Assembly (NCBI GenBank): GCA_964450435.1
Contig: CAYVCX010000057.1
Location: 1-18,132 of the forward strand
Direction: 5' to 3'
Origin: SKLM01 sp964450435
GTDB lineage: Bacteria > Chloroflexota > Anaerolineae > B4-G1
Length of the DNA stretch: 18,132 nt
Shown: piece by piece, positions 1 through 7,370 of the stretch
Layout: the number at the start of each line of letters is the position of its first letter
How positions within the stretch are numbered: the stretch's first letter is position 1
Position numbers and translations under genes: made by a program
Notes under the pieces: model-generated
The model's database searches: none
Told to the model about the DNA's origin: nothing
The model's input: only the letters and a program-made list of their open reading frames with translations

Positions 1-72
1 GTAGAGCTTGTCCATCTCACCGCTGTGCAGGATGATCGTGGTCCGCTCGACTTGCCCTTCGTTCGTATCCAT
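1..72 (-). CDS. DsrE-family sulfur-transfer protein, N-terminal fragment (cut by window edge)
   Basis: The first 24 codons of a minus-strand gene run off the left edge. The fragment begins MDTNEGQVERTT and continues into ILHSGEMDKLY, a beta-strand plus SGxxDK pattern that I recognise from DsrE/DsrE2-like proteins, which carry sulfane sulfur as protein persulfides. The ATG at 72 has a GGAGGTGA Shine-Dalgarno about 8 nt upstream. An in-frame ATG at 90 is possible but overlaps that site. It follows the persulfide dioxygenase-rhodanese gene by 131 bp, and a TusA gene lies further upstream; the tusA-rhodanese-dsrE grouping is a known sulfur-trafficking arrangement. The catalytic cysteine region is outside the window, so the exact subfamily and activity cannot be judged. 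Confidence 0.6.
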   Translation of the reverse strand, partial: MDTNEGQVERTTIILHSGEMDKLY

Positions 73-203
73 ATCCTTACTCACCTCCATCTACCTTCGG
101 TCCAGATAAGACAGCATCACCTGCCAGCCAGGAGCGGTCCCAACAGCGTAGCAGGAACTGAGCCCCCGATCCCGATACACCCGCCGGACTCAGCTGCTCC
201 AAA

Positions 204-1565
204 TCACTCCAGGGGGCAGCTCATCGAGGACCACCCGGCCAGACCGCCTAGCACCACCGTCAAATCGTCGTAGCCCGCGCGCCGCAGCACGCTGGCGGCG
301 ATCATAGAACGGAGCCCGCTCCCGCAGAAGACGTATATGCGCTGGTTCCGCAGCACGTCGTCCATTCTCTCGGGGAGCTGGGTGAGATGGACGTGATGGG
401 CCGTCGGCACCTCCTGTCCCTCCACCTCCTGCTCGCTCCGGACATCGAGAATCCACGGCTCTTCGTCTCGATCGAGCCGCTTACAGAGCTCCTGGACGGT
501 CACGGTCTCGATGCTCTCGCTGGCCAGCCCCGCCGTGTGCCAGGCGAGCATCCCGCCGCCCAGGTAGCCTGCCACGTCGTCGTAGCCCATGCGCGTCAGA
601 CGGCGCATTGCCTCGCTCACATCGTCGGTCTCCGTCACCAGGAGAATCGGACTGTTGTACGACACAAACCAGCCGGCGAAACTCGACAGGCGGCCCAGGG
701 AGATAGACAGGGCGCCCGGCACGTGGGCGGCCCCAAAGCCCAGCTCCATCCGGGTATCGACCACCTGAGCATCGGTGGCCCGGGCCGCGAACTCCAGAGG
801 ACGCAGGGGGGGCACGTATGGCACCTCGCCGATCGCAGGCGGGCCCTCCAGGTTCAGGACCTCCATCATCCTGAAGTACGGCGGGTACTCCAGCATTTTC
901 CCCACACTGGCCACGAAGACCTCTTTGTCGGAATGCTGTAGCCTGGGATTGTGCTTTCTCTCCAGCCCGATGGTCGTCCAGGTCCGCTCGGCGATGGCCG
1001 TCCCGCACGCGGAGCCAGCTCCGTGAGCCGGGCAGACGATCACCTCGTCGCCCAGGGGCAGGAGTCTGCCGAGGAGCGTATCGTAGAGCAGCCCGGTGAT
1101 CTCGTCGAGACGATCGCGGCCGTAGAAGTCCGTCCGCCCCACGTCCCCGGCGAAGAGCGCATCCCCGGTGAAGACTATCCACGGGTTGCCATGGGGATCG
1201 TGGAGCAGATAGCTCATATGGCCCAGGGTGTGTCCTGGTGTGTGCAGGGCCTTCAGACGAAGGCGCCCTACGTTGACCGTCTCGCCATCGAGTATGGATT
1301 CACCGTAGCCGTAGTTTAGGTCGTCCTCGCCGGAGTGCAGGACCTGCGCCTCGGTCCGCCGGGCCAGCTCAAGGGAGCCGATCACGTAGTCCTCGTTCCG
1401 GTGGGTCTCCAGAACGTGGGTGATCCGCATACCGGCGCGGGCAGCGCTGTCGACATAGGCCCGGACATCACGCCGCGGATCGATTACGGCGGCCTGGCTG
1501 CCGTCGCCGACCAAATACGAGTAATGAGCTAACCCCTCAGATTCAAAGCGCTCAAAAAGCACCAT
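204..1565 (-). CDS. Persulfide dioxygenase-like metallo-beta-lactamase fused to two rhodanese domains
   Basis: The protein has 453 residues. Residues about 1-250 form a metallo-beta-lactamase fold of the ETHE1/persulfide dioxygenase type, expected to oxidise glutathione or low-molecular-weight persulfide to sulfite. The three residues that bind iron in ETHE1 appear conserved: H55 (THRNEDY), H112 (HTPGHT) and D135 (TGDALF). The usual HxHxDH motif is altered to HRNEDY. Residues about 264-346 are a rhodanese-like domain with no cysteine, probably structural. Residues about 355-445 are a second rhodanese with the active loop CGSGLRS at C414, expected to bind a persulfide. The architecture resembles CstB-type fusions. 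The ATG has a GAGGAGG site 3 nt upstream. The gene lies 40 nt after the 80-residue gene, downstream of tusA. The fold is near certain; the substrate is inferred. Confidence 0.86.
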   Translation of the reverse strand: MVLFERFESEGLAHYSYLVGDGSQAAVIDPRRDVRAYVDSAARAGMRITHVLETHRNEDYVIGSLELARRTEAQVLHSGEDDLNYGYGESILDGETVNVGRLRLKALHTPGHTLGHMSYLLHDPHGNPWIVFTGDALFAGDVGRTDFYGRDRLDEITGLLYDTLLGRLLPLGDEVIVCPAHGAGSACGTAIAERTWTTIGLERKHNPRLQHSDKEVFVASVGKMLEYPPYFRMMEVLNLEGPPAIGEVPYVPPLRPLEFAARATDAQVVDTRMELGFGAAHVPGALSISLGRLSSFAGWFVSYNSPILLVTETDDVSEAMRRLTRMGYDDVAGYLGGGMLAWHTAGLASESIETVTVQELCKRLDRDEEPWILDVRSEQEVEGQEVPTAHHVHLTQLPERMDDVLRNQRIYVFCGSGLRSMIAASVLRRAGYDDLTVVLGGLAGWSSMSCPLE

Positions 1566-1605
1566 CGCCCTCCTCGTCAGCCCACTCGAGTGGAAGCATG
1601 CCTGG

Positions 1606-1848
1606 CTAGATCTGGCCCATGAATCTCTTGACGTGGTAATCCCACTCGCGGGTCTCCAGCTTCACCTCCGTCCTGCCTTCATCCTGCGATGCCGTCACGG
1701 AGACATATCCGCCTGCCCCTTCAAGAGTAGCACAGCAGGGATTCTGCCTGGTGACCAAGAGGCCAAGTCCCTCCTCACCAAAGTAGTCGATCGCCTGCTC
1801 CACCACCTGCTCGGGATCCTTTTTCGTCTTGACGCTGTACCGGGCCAT
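1606..1848 (-). CDS. Small conserved-looking protein of unknown function (80 aa, NPCC motif)
   Basis: This is an 80-residue, soluble, charged protein with no signal peptide or membrane segment. I do not recognise a named family. It looks like a real gene: ATG start, a GAGAGGGG Shine-Dalgarno about 7 nt upstream, and tight packing between tusA (27 nt) and the persulfide dioxygenase-rhodanese gene (40 nt). A helix-like N-terminal half (residues 10-27) is followed by NPCC at 36-39, a glycine-rich turn and a strand-rich C-terminal half that ends in WDYHVKRFMGQI. The adjacent cysteines and the position suggest a part in sulfur or metal handling, but that rests on context only. Confidence 0.72.
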   Translation of the reverse strand: MARYSVKTKKDPEQVVEQAIDYFGEEGLGLLVTRQNPCCATLEGAGGYVSVTASQDEGRTEVKLETREWDYHVKRFMGQI

Positions 1849-1875
1849 ACGTTAACCCCTCTCCCACCTGCGGCA

Positions 1876-2142
1876 TCAGCGACGGATGCAGATCCTCCAA
1901 TCATCCTCGCTTCCCTCGACACACACGAGCTCCAGGCCCAGGGCCTTGACAGCCATGGGAATCTCCTCTTTCGACGCCGGATGCGTTCCCACAACCTCCA
2001 GGACATCGCCGGGCTCCGCCTTGCGCAACGCCTTGCGTACTTCCACCAGGGGGACAGGACAGGTCTCGCCGCGGCAGTCGACCCGCATGTCGGGATGCAC
2101 CGGGCACTGGCCCTCGTTGGTATCTACCCTGATCTCGGTCAT
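1876..2142 (-). CDS. tusA: TusA-family sulfur carrier protein
   Basis: This 88-residue protein carries the TusA/SirA signature CRGETCPVPLVEVRKAL. The Cys-Pro motif puts the persulfide-carrying cysteine at C28. Further cysteines at C13 and C23 precede it, more than a minimal TusA has. TusA proteins accept sulfane sulfur from cysteine desulfurases or rhodaneses and pass it to tRNA-modifying, molybdenum-cofactor or dissimilatory sulfur enzymes. The chosen ATG has AAGGAGG 8 nt upstream, inside the end of the preceding IscU-like gene, so the two genes almost abut. It is followed by a small unknown gene and the persulfide dioxygenase-rhodanese, and its likely role is as sulfur relay in this cluster. 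Confidence 0.9.
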   Translation of the reverse strand: MTEIRVDTNEGQCPVHPDMRVDCRGETCPVPLVEVRKALRKAEPGDVLEVVGTHPASKEEIPMAVKALGLELVCVEGSEDDWRICIRR

Positions 2143-2146
2143 CGCA

Positions 2147-2791
2147 CTATCCTCCTTCCCCCACAAACTCGATCAAGACCTCGTCGACATCCCAGCGGTG
2201 CTCCAGTTTCTCCAGGATCTCGTGGCGGATGTTGCTGGCGAACTGGTGATCCTCCGGGAGATCGACCACTACGCGTACGGTCCCGTTAGAGACGTCAATG
2301 TCCTTTACCAGTTCCGTGCGGATCAGGTCCAACCCAACCATAGGGTTCATCACACGCTTCAGCCGTTTGCGCACAAGCTGCACGGTCGTGGGCTCCCGCT
2401 CCCTCACCAGCCCATGGCGCTCTTCATAGTTCTGGATCGCCGCGCGCAGAGCGTCGACCGCCAAAACGGAACAGTGCGTCTTGATCGACGGCAACCCTCC
2501 CAGAGCCTCGGAGGCCTCTCGCCACGAGATCTGCTTGGCCTCCTCCAGCGTCTTGCCCTTGGCCAGGTCGGTGATAATCGAACCGGTGGCGATATTGGAG
2601 GCACAGCCGTAGGACTCGAACTTGACGTCCTTGATGCGCATGGTCTCCTCGTCCACCTTCAGATAGACGGCGACCATATCGCCGCAAGCAGGGCTACCTT
2701 CGGTGGCCTCGGCGTCGGCATCCTCAATTTGCCCCACATTGTGGGGGTTACGAAAGTGCTCCATCACAATCTCACTGTATGGCAGCGGCAT
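2147..2791 (-). CDS. IscU/NifU-like Fe-S scaffold fused to a MIP18/DUF59-like domain
   Basis: The protein has 214 residues. Residues about 4-125 are an IscU/NifU N-terminal scaffold with all three cluster-binding cysteines and the conserved aspartate: C36 and D38 in SPACGDMV, C63 in YGCASN and C107 in KTHCSV. Residues about 135-212 resemble a MIP18/PaaD (DUF59) domain (NPMVGLDLIRTELVKDIDV), a module found in late Fe-S assembly factors. The scaffold builds Fe-S clusters from iron and sulfide or persulfide; the C-terminal domain may help with cluster delivery. ATG at 2791 has AGGAGG 8 nt upstream and is preferred over an in-frame GTG at 2800. It lies 80 nt after ferritin, downstream of an unusual IscS-like gene, and just before tusA. 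A single-chain IscU-DUF59 fusion is uncommon. Confidence 0.88.
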   Translation of the reverse strand: MPLPYSEIVMEHFRNPHNVGQIEDADAEATEGSPACGDMVAVYLKVDEETMRIKDVKFESYGCASNIATGSIITDLAKGKTLEEAKQISWREASEALGGLPSIKTHCSVLAVDALRAAIQNYEERHGLVREREPTTVQLVRKRLKRVMNPMVGLDLIRTELVKDIDVSNGTVRVVVDLPEDHQFASNIRHEILEKLEHRWDVDEVLIEFVGEGG

Positions 2792-2846
2792 GCTCACCAC
2801 CTCCTTTGCTCTTTGAACCTACGGAGCTCCGACCCAAGAACGCGCA

Positions 2847-2868
2847 GGGTCAGAGCTCCTGCTGACCC
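2847..2868 (-). other. 7-bp stem-loop just after the ferritin stop codon
   Basis: GGGTCAG pairs perfectly with CTGACCC across an 8-nt loop, starting 4 nt past the ferritin stop. No run of U follows on the transcript strand, so it is not a classical intrinsic terminator. It may stabilise the ferritin message end or partly attenuate read-through to the IscU-like gene. Confidence 0.4.
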
Positions 2869-2871
2869 GGG

Positions 2872-3366
2872 CTACTCAGCCCCGCGCTGGCCCAGCTCCC
2901 GGTCCAGCATGATCAAACCCTGATCCTTGTCTCCAATGCGCTCCAACATATCCAGGATCTGGGAGACACTATCCTCTTCCTCGACCTGCTCGTCGATGAA
3001 CCAGTGCAGCATCACCTGGGTTGCGTAGTCGTTCTCCTGCAGCGCCAACTCGTAGAGGCCGTGGATCAACCCCGTCACCTTCTGCTCGTGTTCATACGTG
3101 GCCTCGAAGACGGCCCGCGGGGACTCGAACTCCACAGGTGGCTGCTCGATAGCGCGCAGCTCGACGCGCCCGCCGCGCTCATTTACGAAGTCGAAGAGCT
3201 TCATCGCGTGGGTGACTTCCTCCTGGCTCTGGATCCGCATCCAGCGGGCAAGGCCGGGGAGGCTGGTGGATTCGAAGTATGCCGCCATAGAAAGGTAAAG
3301 GTAGGCGGAGTATAGCTCGTCCTTGATCTGCTCGTTGATCGCGTCCTGCGTCGCCAGGCTTACCAT
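2872..3366 (-). CDS. ftnA: Bacterial non-heme ferritin
   Basis: This is a 164-residue classical ferritin subunit that would form a 24-mer cage oxidising and storing iron. Dinuclear-site residues sit at the same positions as in E. coli FtnA: E17, E50, H53, E94 and Q127, with E130 also present. The sequence begins MVSLATQDAINEQIKDELYS and follows the four-helix ferritin pattern to the end. The ATG has AAGGAGA about 8 nt upstream. It lies 37 nt after the IscS-like gene and 80 nt before the IscU-like gene, so iron storage is placed between the two Fe-S assembly genes. It could supply iron for cluster building or buffer iron released from damaged clusters. Confidence 0.95.
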   Translation of the reverse strand: MVSLATQDAINEQIKDELYSAYLYLSMAAYFESTSLPGLARWMRIQSQEEVTHAMKLFDFVNERGGRVELRAIEQPPVEFESPRAVFEATYEHEQKVTGLIHGLYELALQENDYATQVMLHWFIDEQVEEEDSVSQILDMLERIGDKDQGLIMLDRELGQRGAE

Positions 3367-3403
3367 CGAATTGCTCTCCTTTTTTGGTCAGAGCGTTCTT
3401 GAC

Positions 3404-4570
3404 TTAGCGTCTGTTTTTCCCCAATGGGCTGATCCGTCTCAATTCGTTCACAATCTCGGCGATAGCGGTGCTCACGGCCTCCACGTCTCCTGGGTCATTG
3501 TAGCGTCCGAAGGTGAAGCGAACCGACCCGTGGGCCCGCTCGTGGTCGCCTCCAATCCCCAGGATGACGTGGCTGGCCTCAAGGGACCGGCTGAAGCACG
3601 CGGAGCCGGTACTCACCGCAAAACCGCGCATATCAAGGTGGAGGAGCAGCGACTCACCCTCCACGAAGCGAAAGGAAATATTGGCGTTATGCGGCAACCG
3701 GTGAACAGGATGCCCGTTGAGGCGTGTGTGCGGAATCTCAAGCAACCTGTCGATCAGCCGATCGCGCAGGTCCTGGAGCCGCTGTGTCTCCTCCGACGTC
3801 ACCAGATCCACGGCTGCGGCGAAGCCAGCTGCACCGGGGATGTTCTCGACCCCCGGGCGAAGGTTAAACTCCTGAAACCCGCCATCCATCCATTTCTGAA
3901 CCGGCGTGCCATCGCGGACGTAGAGGCCGCCAATCCCCTTCGGCCCGTGGATAGTGTGGGCAGCAACAGTCACGAGGTCGACCGGTACCTCGCCCACGTC
4001 GAGAGGGACACGGGGAAAACTGTGCGTGGCGTCTGTGTGGAACAGGACACCGTTTTCACGGCAGATCTCGCCGATAGCCATCAGATCCTGGGTGGTGCCA
4101 ATCTCCTGATTGGCAGTCTGGATGGATACCAGGGTCGTGTCCGAAGTAACGGTGTCTTCAAGCTGATCGAGATCGACGCGTCCAGCCGCGTCGATCCCAA
4201 TCCTGGTTACTTCGTAGCCTTGCTTGCCCAACGTGCGCGCGCTGTGGAGCACGGGGAAATCCTCGAGGGGGCTGATCACGATGCGACCGCCCGGCTCCCC
4301 CACCGCCCGCGCCATGCCCTTCAGCGCCAGGTTGCTGGACTCCGTGCTGCCCGAGGTAAAGACGAACTCGTCAGGTGCCGCCCCCAGCCTGCCAGCGATC
4401 TGAGCGCGTGCCTCCTCCAAAGCGTCTCGAGCGTCAATCCCCAGCGAGTAGCCGAACTGAGACGTGGCGACAGCGTACAGATCGAAGAAGTAGGGTCTCA
4501 TTGCTTCTAGCACCCTCTCATCCAGGCGGGTCGCAGCCGCGTTGTCCAGGTAAACGATATCCTCAAGCAC
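3404..4570 (-). CDS. NifS/IscS-like cysteine desulfurase homologue lacking the PLP lysine
   Basis: This 388-residue protein is of the class V aminotransferase/IscS fold and full length. It keeps many family landmarks: YLDNAAATR at the start, TSGSTESSN at 72-80, D180, the GPKGIGGLYV strand, and the mobile catalytic-cysteine loop STGSACFSRSLEASHV with C325. However, the lysine that forms the PLP Schiff base (K206 of E. coli IscS, in the HK-GPKG motif) is threonine here: AAHTIHGPKG, T206. The usual substrate-side histidine H104 is D104 (PLEDFPV), and Q183 is H183. Ordinary desulfurase activity is therefore doubtful. It may act as a persulfide or cluster-holding partner of the IscU protein, as reported for the lysine-less Archaeoglobus fulgidus IscS. 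GTG start with AAAGGAG 6-7 nt upstream; first gene after a strong promoter. Confidence 0.88.
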   Translation of the reverse strand: MLEDIVYLDNAAATRLDERVLEAMRPYFFDLYAVATSQFGYSLGIDARDALEEARAQIAGRLGAAPDEFVFTSGSTESSNLALKGMARAVGEPGGRIVISPLEDFPVLHSARTLGKQGYEVTRIGIDAAGRVDLDQLEDTVTSDTTLVSIQTANQEIGTTQDLMAIGEICRENGVLFHTDATHSFPRVPLDVGEVPVDLVTVAAHTIHGPKGIGGLYVRDGTPVQKWMDGGFQEFNLRPGVENIPGAAGFAAAVDLVTSEETQRLQDLRDRLIDRLLEIPHTRLNGHPVHRLPHNANISFRFVEGESLLLHLDMRGFAVSTGSACFSRSLEASHVILGIGGDHERAHGSVRFTFGRYNDPGDVEAVSTAIAEIVNELRRISPLGKNRR

Positions 4571-4646
4571 CGCAGGCTCCTTTGGTATCCTTCACAACCT
4601 TCCCTCGGCAGACCGCGAAGCGCGAAGTGTCTGTCGTTGCCATCCC

Positions 4647-4675
4647 ATTGTACCCTATTTGCCCGATAAAGTCAA
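4647..4675 (-). promoter_or_regulatory. Sigma-70-type promoter for the sulfur/ferritin operon
   Basis: Read on the minus strand, TTGACT and TACAAT are separated by exactly 17 bp, each one base from consensus. The predicted transcript would start near 4640, giving a leader of about 70 nt before the GTG at 4570. It lies in an AT-richer patch of the 178-bp gap after the short-chain dehydrogenase. No PerR-box-like palindrome overlaps it. A short AGCCC-ATC-GGGCT hairpin just upstream could end transcripts from the previous operon. Confidence 0.72.
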
Positions 4676-4733
4676 TCGATATCTCGCTAACTAAGCCCGA
4701 TGGGCTCGCCCTTCACACAACCGACGGGTTTGT

Positions 4734-4749
4734 GCCCGAGGAGGCGGGC
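4734..4749 (-). other. Short GC stem-loop overlapping the dehydrogenase stop
   Basis: GCCCG and CGGGC pair across CCTCCT, starting at the last base of the TAG stop of the short-chain dehydrogenase. The stem is only 5 bp and no U-run follows. With the AGCCC-ATC-GGGCT hairpin about 45 nt further on, it may mark the end of the oxidative-stress transcript before the next promoter. Confidence 0.3.
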
Positions 4750-5468
4750 TAGACGGCGCCGTATATCGGGATGCGATCTCCGTTGATCGAAGCCGCCGCA
4801 TCGCTGCACAAGAACCGCATCGTAGCGGCAATATGCTCGGGCGGCACCCACTTGCTCGTGTCGGCGCTGGACATCATGCGACGATTGGCCGGCGTGTCGA
4901 TGATGCTGGGGAGAACCACATTGGCCGTGACACCCGACCCCTTGACCTCGGCGGCGATGACCTCGGTGAGGGTGATCACACCCATCTTGGCCACAGCGTA
5001 ACCGACCTGCTTGGAGCGCGGCTCGACCGCCGTCTTGGAGCTGGTATGGACGATGCGGCCCCAGCCCGATTCCAGCATATGGGGCAAGGCAGCTCGGGAC
5101 ATCAAGAACGCCGAACGCAAGTTCAGGGTAAGCATCCACTCCCACCGCTCCACCGGGGTCTCCGCGACGGACTTCCCGCCGCCCCAGCCCCCCACGGTGT
5201 TGAGCAGTACGTGGAGCCCCTCGAAGCGCTCGACAACGCCGGAGACCAATTGGTCGACACTGTCGGGATCGGTCGCGTCCACCGGTGCTGCGAACACCCG
5301 CTCATCCGGCAGATCCAGCTCGCCAGCCAGCTCGTCCAATTGCTCCATCGAGGTACTGGTCAAGGCCAGATACGCCTCCGTCCTCGCAAATTCCCGCGCC
5401 ACCGCAGAGCCAAGGGCTCCGGTCGCGCCGCCGATGAGAACCACCCTGTCGCGTAGCAGATCCGACAC
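4749..5468 (-). CDS. Short-chain dehydrogenase/reductase (SDR family)
   Basis: This is a 239-residue classical SDR with a Rossmann fold. The cofactor glycine motif GGATGALG lies at about 13-20, the NNAG-equivalent NTVGG near 90, a Ser in HTSSKTAVEP, and the catalytic YxxxK as YAVAK. It is expected to oxidise or reduce a carbonyl or hydroxyl group with NAD(P)(H); the substrate cannot be read from sequence. The start is GTG, with AGGAGG 5 nt upstream. An ATG overlapping the ribosome site is in another frame. It follows the flavodiiron gene by 68 nt and ends the oxidative-stress block. A link to NAD(P)H supply or lipid peroxide products is possible but unproven. Confidence 0.88.
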   Translation of the reverse strand: MSDLLRDRVVLIGGATGALGSAVAREFARTEAYLALTSTSMEQLDELAGELDLPDERVFAAPVDATDPDSVDQLVSGVVERFEGLHVLLNTVGGWGGGKSVAETPVERWEWMLTLNLRSAFLMSRAALPHMLESGWGRIVHTSSKTAVEPRSKQVGYAVAKMGVITLTEVIAAEVKGSGVTANVVLPSIIDTPANRRMMSSADTSKWVPPEHIAATMRFLCSDAAASINGDRIPIYGAV

Positions 5469-5536
5469 TGCATCCTCCTTTCAATGAAACCGAACGGCAG
5501 AGACTCTGTTCGCGGGATCCCGGCCGTCTGGCCCAC

Positions 5537-6751
5537 TCAGCTCCCTGTCCCTCCACCTTCCTTGATACGCCGCGCGAACTCAGCGCCGAACGCCTCGCCA
5601 CGTCTCAGATCCTCCTCCGTCGGCCCACCGTGAAACTCGAAGGGATCCGTCATCTCCCACTTAAGGCGTTCAACGAAGCCCTCGAAGTCACGCTGAGCGC
5701 CGCCGCTCCATCCGTAGCTGCCAAAGTGGGTCGCGACCCTGTTGCGAATGCGCTTGGTGGCGGCCATACTCAACGCCTGGGCCACGGGTGGGAAGAGGCC
5801 TCCCTCATACGTGGGGGCACCCACCATCACCCCGCGCTTCGTCCACAGCGAAGGCAGGATGTAGCTCACGTGGGTGCGCCGCGCGTCGAAGATGTCCACC
5901 GGCACCCCCTCTTCGGAGATGCCCTGAGCCACCGCGTTCATCATCTCCTCGGTGTTGCCGTACATCGTGCCGTAGATTAACGTGACCCCGACCTCGCCGG
6001 GCCCGCTGGCGCACTCAGCCCACTGCCGGTACAGCTCCACGATCCGTCCAGGATTCTCCCGCCAGATCAACCCGTGGGAAGGCGCGATGATCGAGACCGG
6101 CACGTCCTCCAGCTTGGCGATGGCCTGCAGCACGGGGCGGCTGAACACGGCGACAATATTGACGTAGTAGCGCAGGGCCTCCTTCTCGTAGAAGCCGAAG
6201 TCCGTGCACTGGTCGTCAAAGATGCCGCCCCGCAAGGCCCCGTACCCCCCAAACGCGTCGCAGGAGAAGAGGACCTCCTCTCCCTCCAGATAGGTCATCA
6301 TCGTCTCCGGCCAGTGAAGAAAGGGGGTGGAGACGAACTGCAGATCGTATCTCCCCAGTGAAAGGCCATCGCCATCTCCAACGACCTGGACCCCCTCCGT
6401 CACGCCGTAGAAGCCTTCGAGCATGTCCTGCGCCTTCTCCGTGCCCAGGATCGTCACGTGGGGAACAATCCGCCGGAGCGTGCGCAAGACTCCGGAGTGA
6501 TCCGGCTCCATATGATTGATGATCACGAAGTCAAGCTCGGACAGGTCTACGATCTGATGGATCTGGTCCAGAAACTCGTCGGTCTTGTGTGACTTGGTCA
6601 GATCTACGAGGGCCTTCCTCTCGTCGTCAATCAGGTAGGTATTGTAGGAGATTCCCTCATGGGTAATGGGCCACATCCCCTCGAACAGGTCACTGGTCCG
6701 GTCATTCACCCCGATCCAATACACGTCGGGTTTGATCTCAATCGGCGGCAT
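5537..6751 (-). CDS. Flavodiiron protein (A-type flavoprotein, O2 or NO reductase)
   Basis: The protein has 404 residues. The N-terminal metallo-beta-lactamase domain (about 1-245) holds a non-heme di-iron site: HMEPDH at H80, E82, D84 and H85, then HWPETM, the aspartate in SCDAFGG and the histidine in APSHGL. The C-terminal flavodoxin domain (about 250-400) has the FMN phosphate loop IYGTMYGNTEE. Flavodiiron proteins reduce O2 to water, or NO to N2O, in the cytoplasm of anaerobes and usually receive electrons from rubredoxin; a rubredoxin gene lies upstream at 12923. ATG at 6751 is preferred; the preceding GTG at 6754 is in frame, and a GGGGGAG stretch lies close upstream. No rubredoxin or flavin-reductase extension is present. 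Confidence 0.95.
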   Translation of the reverse strand: MPPIEIKPDVYWIGVNDRTSDLFEGMWPITHEGISYNTYLIDDERKALVDLTKSHKTDEFLDQIHQIVDLSELDFVIINHMEPDHSGVLRTLRRIVPHVTILGTEKAQDMLEGFYGVTEGVQVVGDGDGLSLGRYDLQFVSTPFLHWPETMMTYLEGEEVLFSCDAFGGYGALRGGIFDDQCTDFGFYEKEALRYYVNIVAVFSRPVLQAIAKLEDVPVSIIAPSHGLIWRENPGRIVELYRQWAECASGPGEVGVTLIYGTMYGNTEEMMNAVAQGISEEGVPVDIFDARRTHVSYILPSLWTKRGVMVGAPTYEGGLFPPVAQALSMAATKRIRNRVATHFGSYGWSGGAQRDFEGFVERLKWEMTDPFEFHGGPTEEDLRRGEAFGAEFARRIKEGGGTGS

Positions 6752-6775
6752 CACTCCCCCTTTCCAAGCGCGTTT

Positions 6776-7246
6776 CTACACCATCTGTGCCAGGCGGCGG
6801 AGATGCTGCTTCTCCTCGCGTATGATCTCCGAGATAATCGCACGATCGGCATCATTGACCATCTCGCGTAGATCATAGTAGAACAGCATGGTGTCCTTCT
6901 CGAGCCCCATCGCAGCCCGGAGCGCAGTCTCTCGCTCGCCGGCCTGTTCCGCCAGCCTGAGGGCTTTGTCCGGCCCAGTAAACACGGCGCGGTTGAGGGC
7001 AACCCTGAGGAAGGATTCGTAGTCCCCGACCTCTTCCTCCCGCGACGGTTCGGGCGGCGGCCCAACCTCGTCGGCCATGCCCTTGAAGACCTGATAGTGA
7101 GCTCGCTCGCGCCCAGCCAGATCCTGGAACAGCGCTGCAACATCGGCGTCACCGGTTTTCTCTGCAGCGGCTTCGTAGAAGGCCTCGCCATCTTGCTCGA
7201 TCTTCATCGCCATCTCTAACGCGTGTGCGGCTTTGAAAACAGCCAT
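6776..7246 (-). CDS. Ferritin-like di-iron protein (rubrerythrin ferritin domain only)
   Basis: This is a 156-residue four-helix protein of the COG1633 type. Two EXXH motifs, ERAH in the first half and EKQH in the second, with glutamates in MKIEQDGEAFYE and GLEKDTMLFY, outline a di-iron site. It has no rubredoxin domain, unlike the rubrerythrin at 11137. Roles of this family include peroxide removal and iron binding; the exact role is unknown. ATG at 7246 is preferred because GGAGG lies 5 nt upstream; the open frame extends further but without a ribosome site. It lies after a 219-bp gap that holds a long inverted repeat, and 24 nt before the flavodiiron gene. No encapsulin-targeting tail is seen at its C-terminus. 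Confidence 0.88.
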   Translation of the reverse strand: MAVFKAAHALEMAMKIEQDGEAFYEAAAEKTGDADVAALFQDLAGRERAHYQVFKGMADEVGPPPEPSREEEVGDYESFLRVALNRAVFTGPDKALRLAEQAGERETALRAAMGLEKDTMLFYYDLREMVNDADRAIISEIIREEKQHLRRLAQMV

Positions 7247-7370
7247 CGTCACCTCCCTCCCTGTCACCACAGTACTCCCTGGCAATCCGCCCGCATCACC
7301 CCTGCCGCGCGGGGGGCCCAAGGACCGAAAAGTACCCCCATTGCAGGAACCGCTCTATCGGACGGAGCCA

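Noticed and set aside
1886..2923. A 345-codon open frame on the plus strand.
   Set aside because: It is antisense to tusA and the IscU fusion, and the translation resembles no protein family.
3323..4510. A 395-codon open frame on the plus strand.
   Set aside because: It is antisense to the IscS-like gene and has no recognisable domain; it reflects codon bias of the real gene.
5537..5539. UGA stop of the flavodiiron gene as a second selenocysteine codon.
   Set aside because: The protein is already full length at this point, and the frame beyond shows no family sequence.
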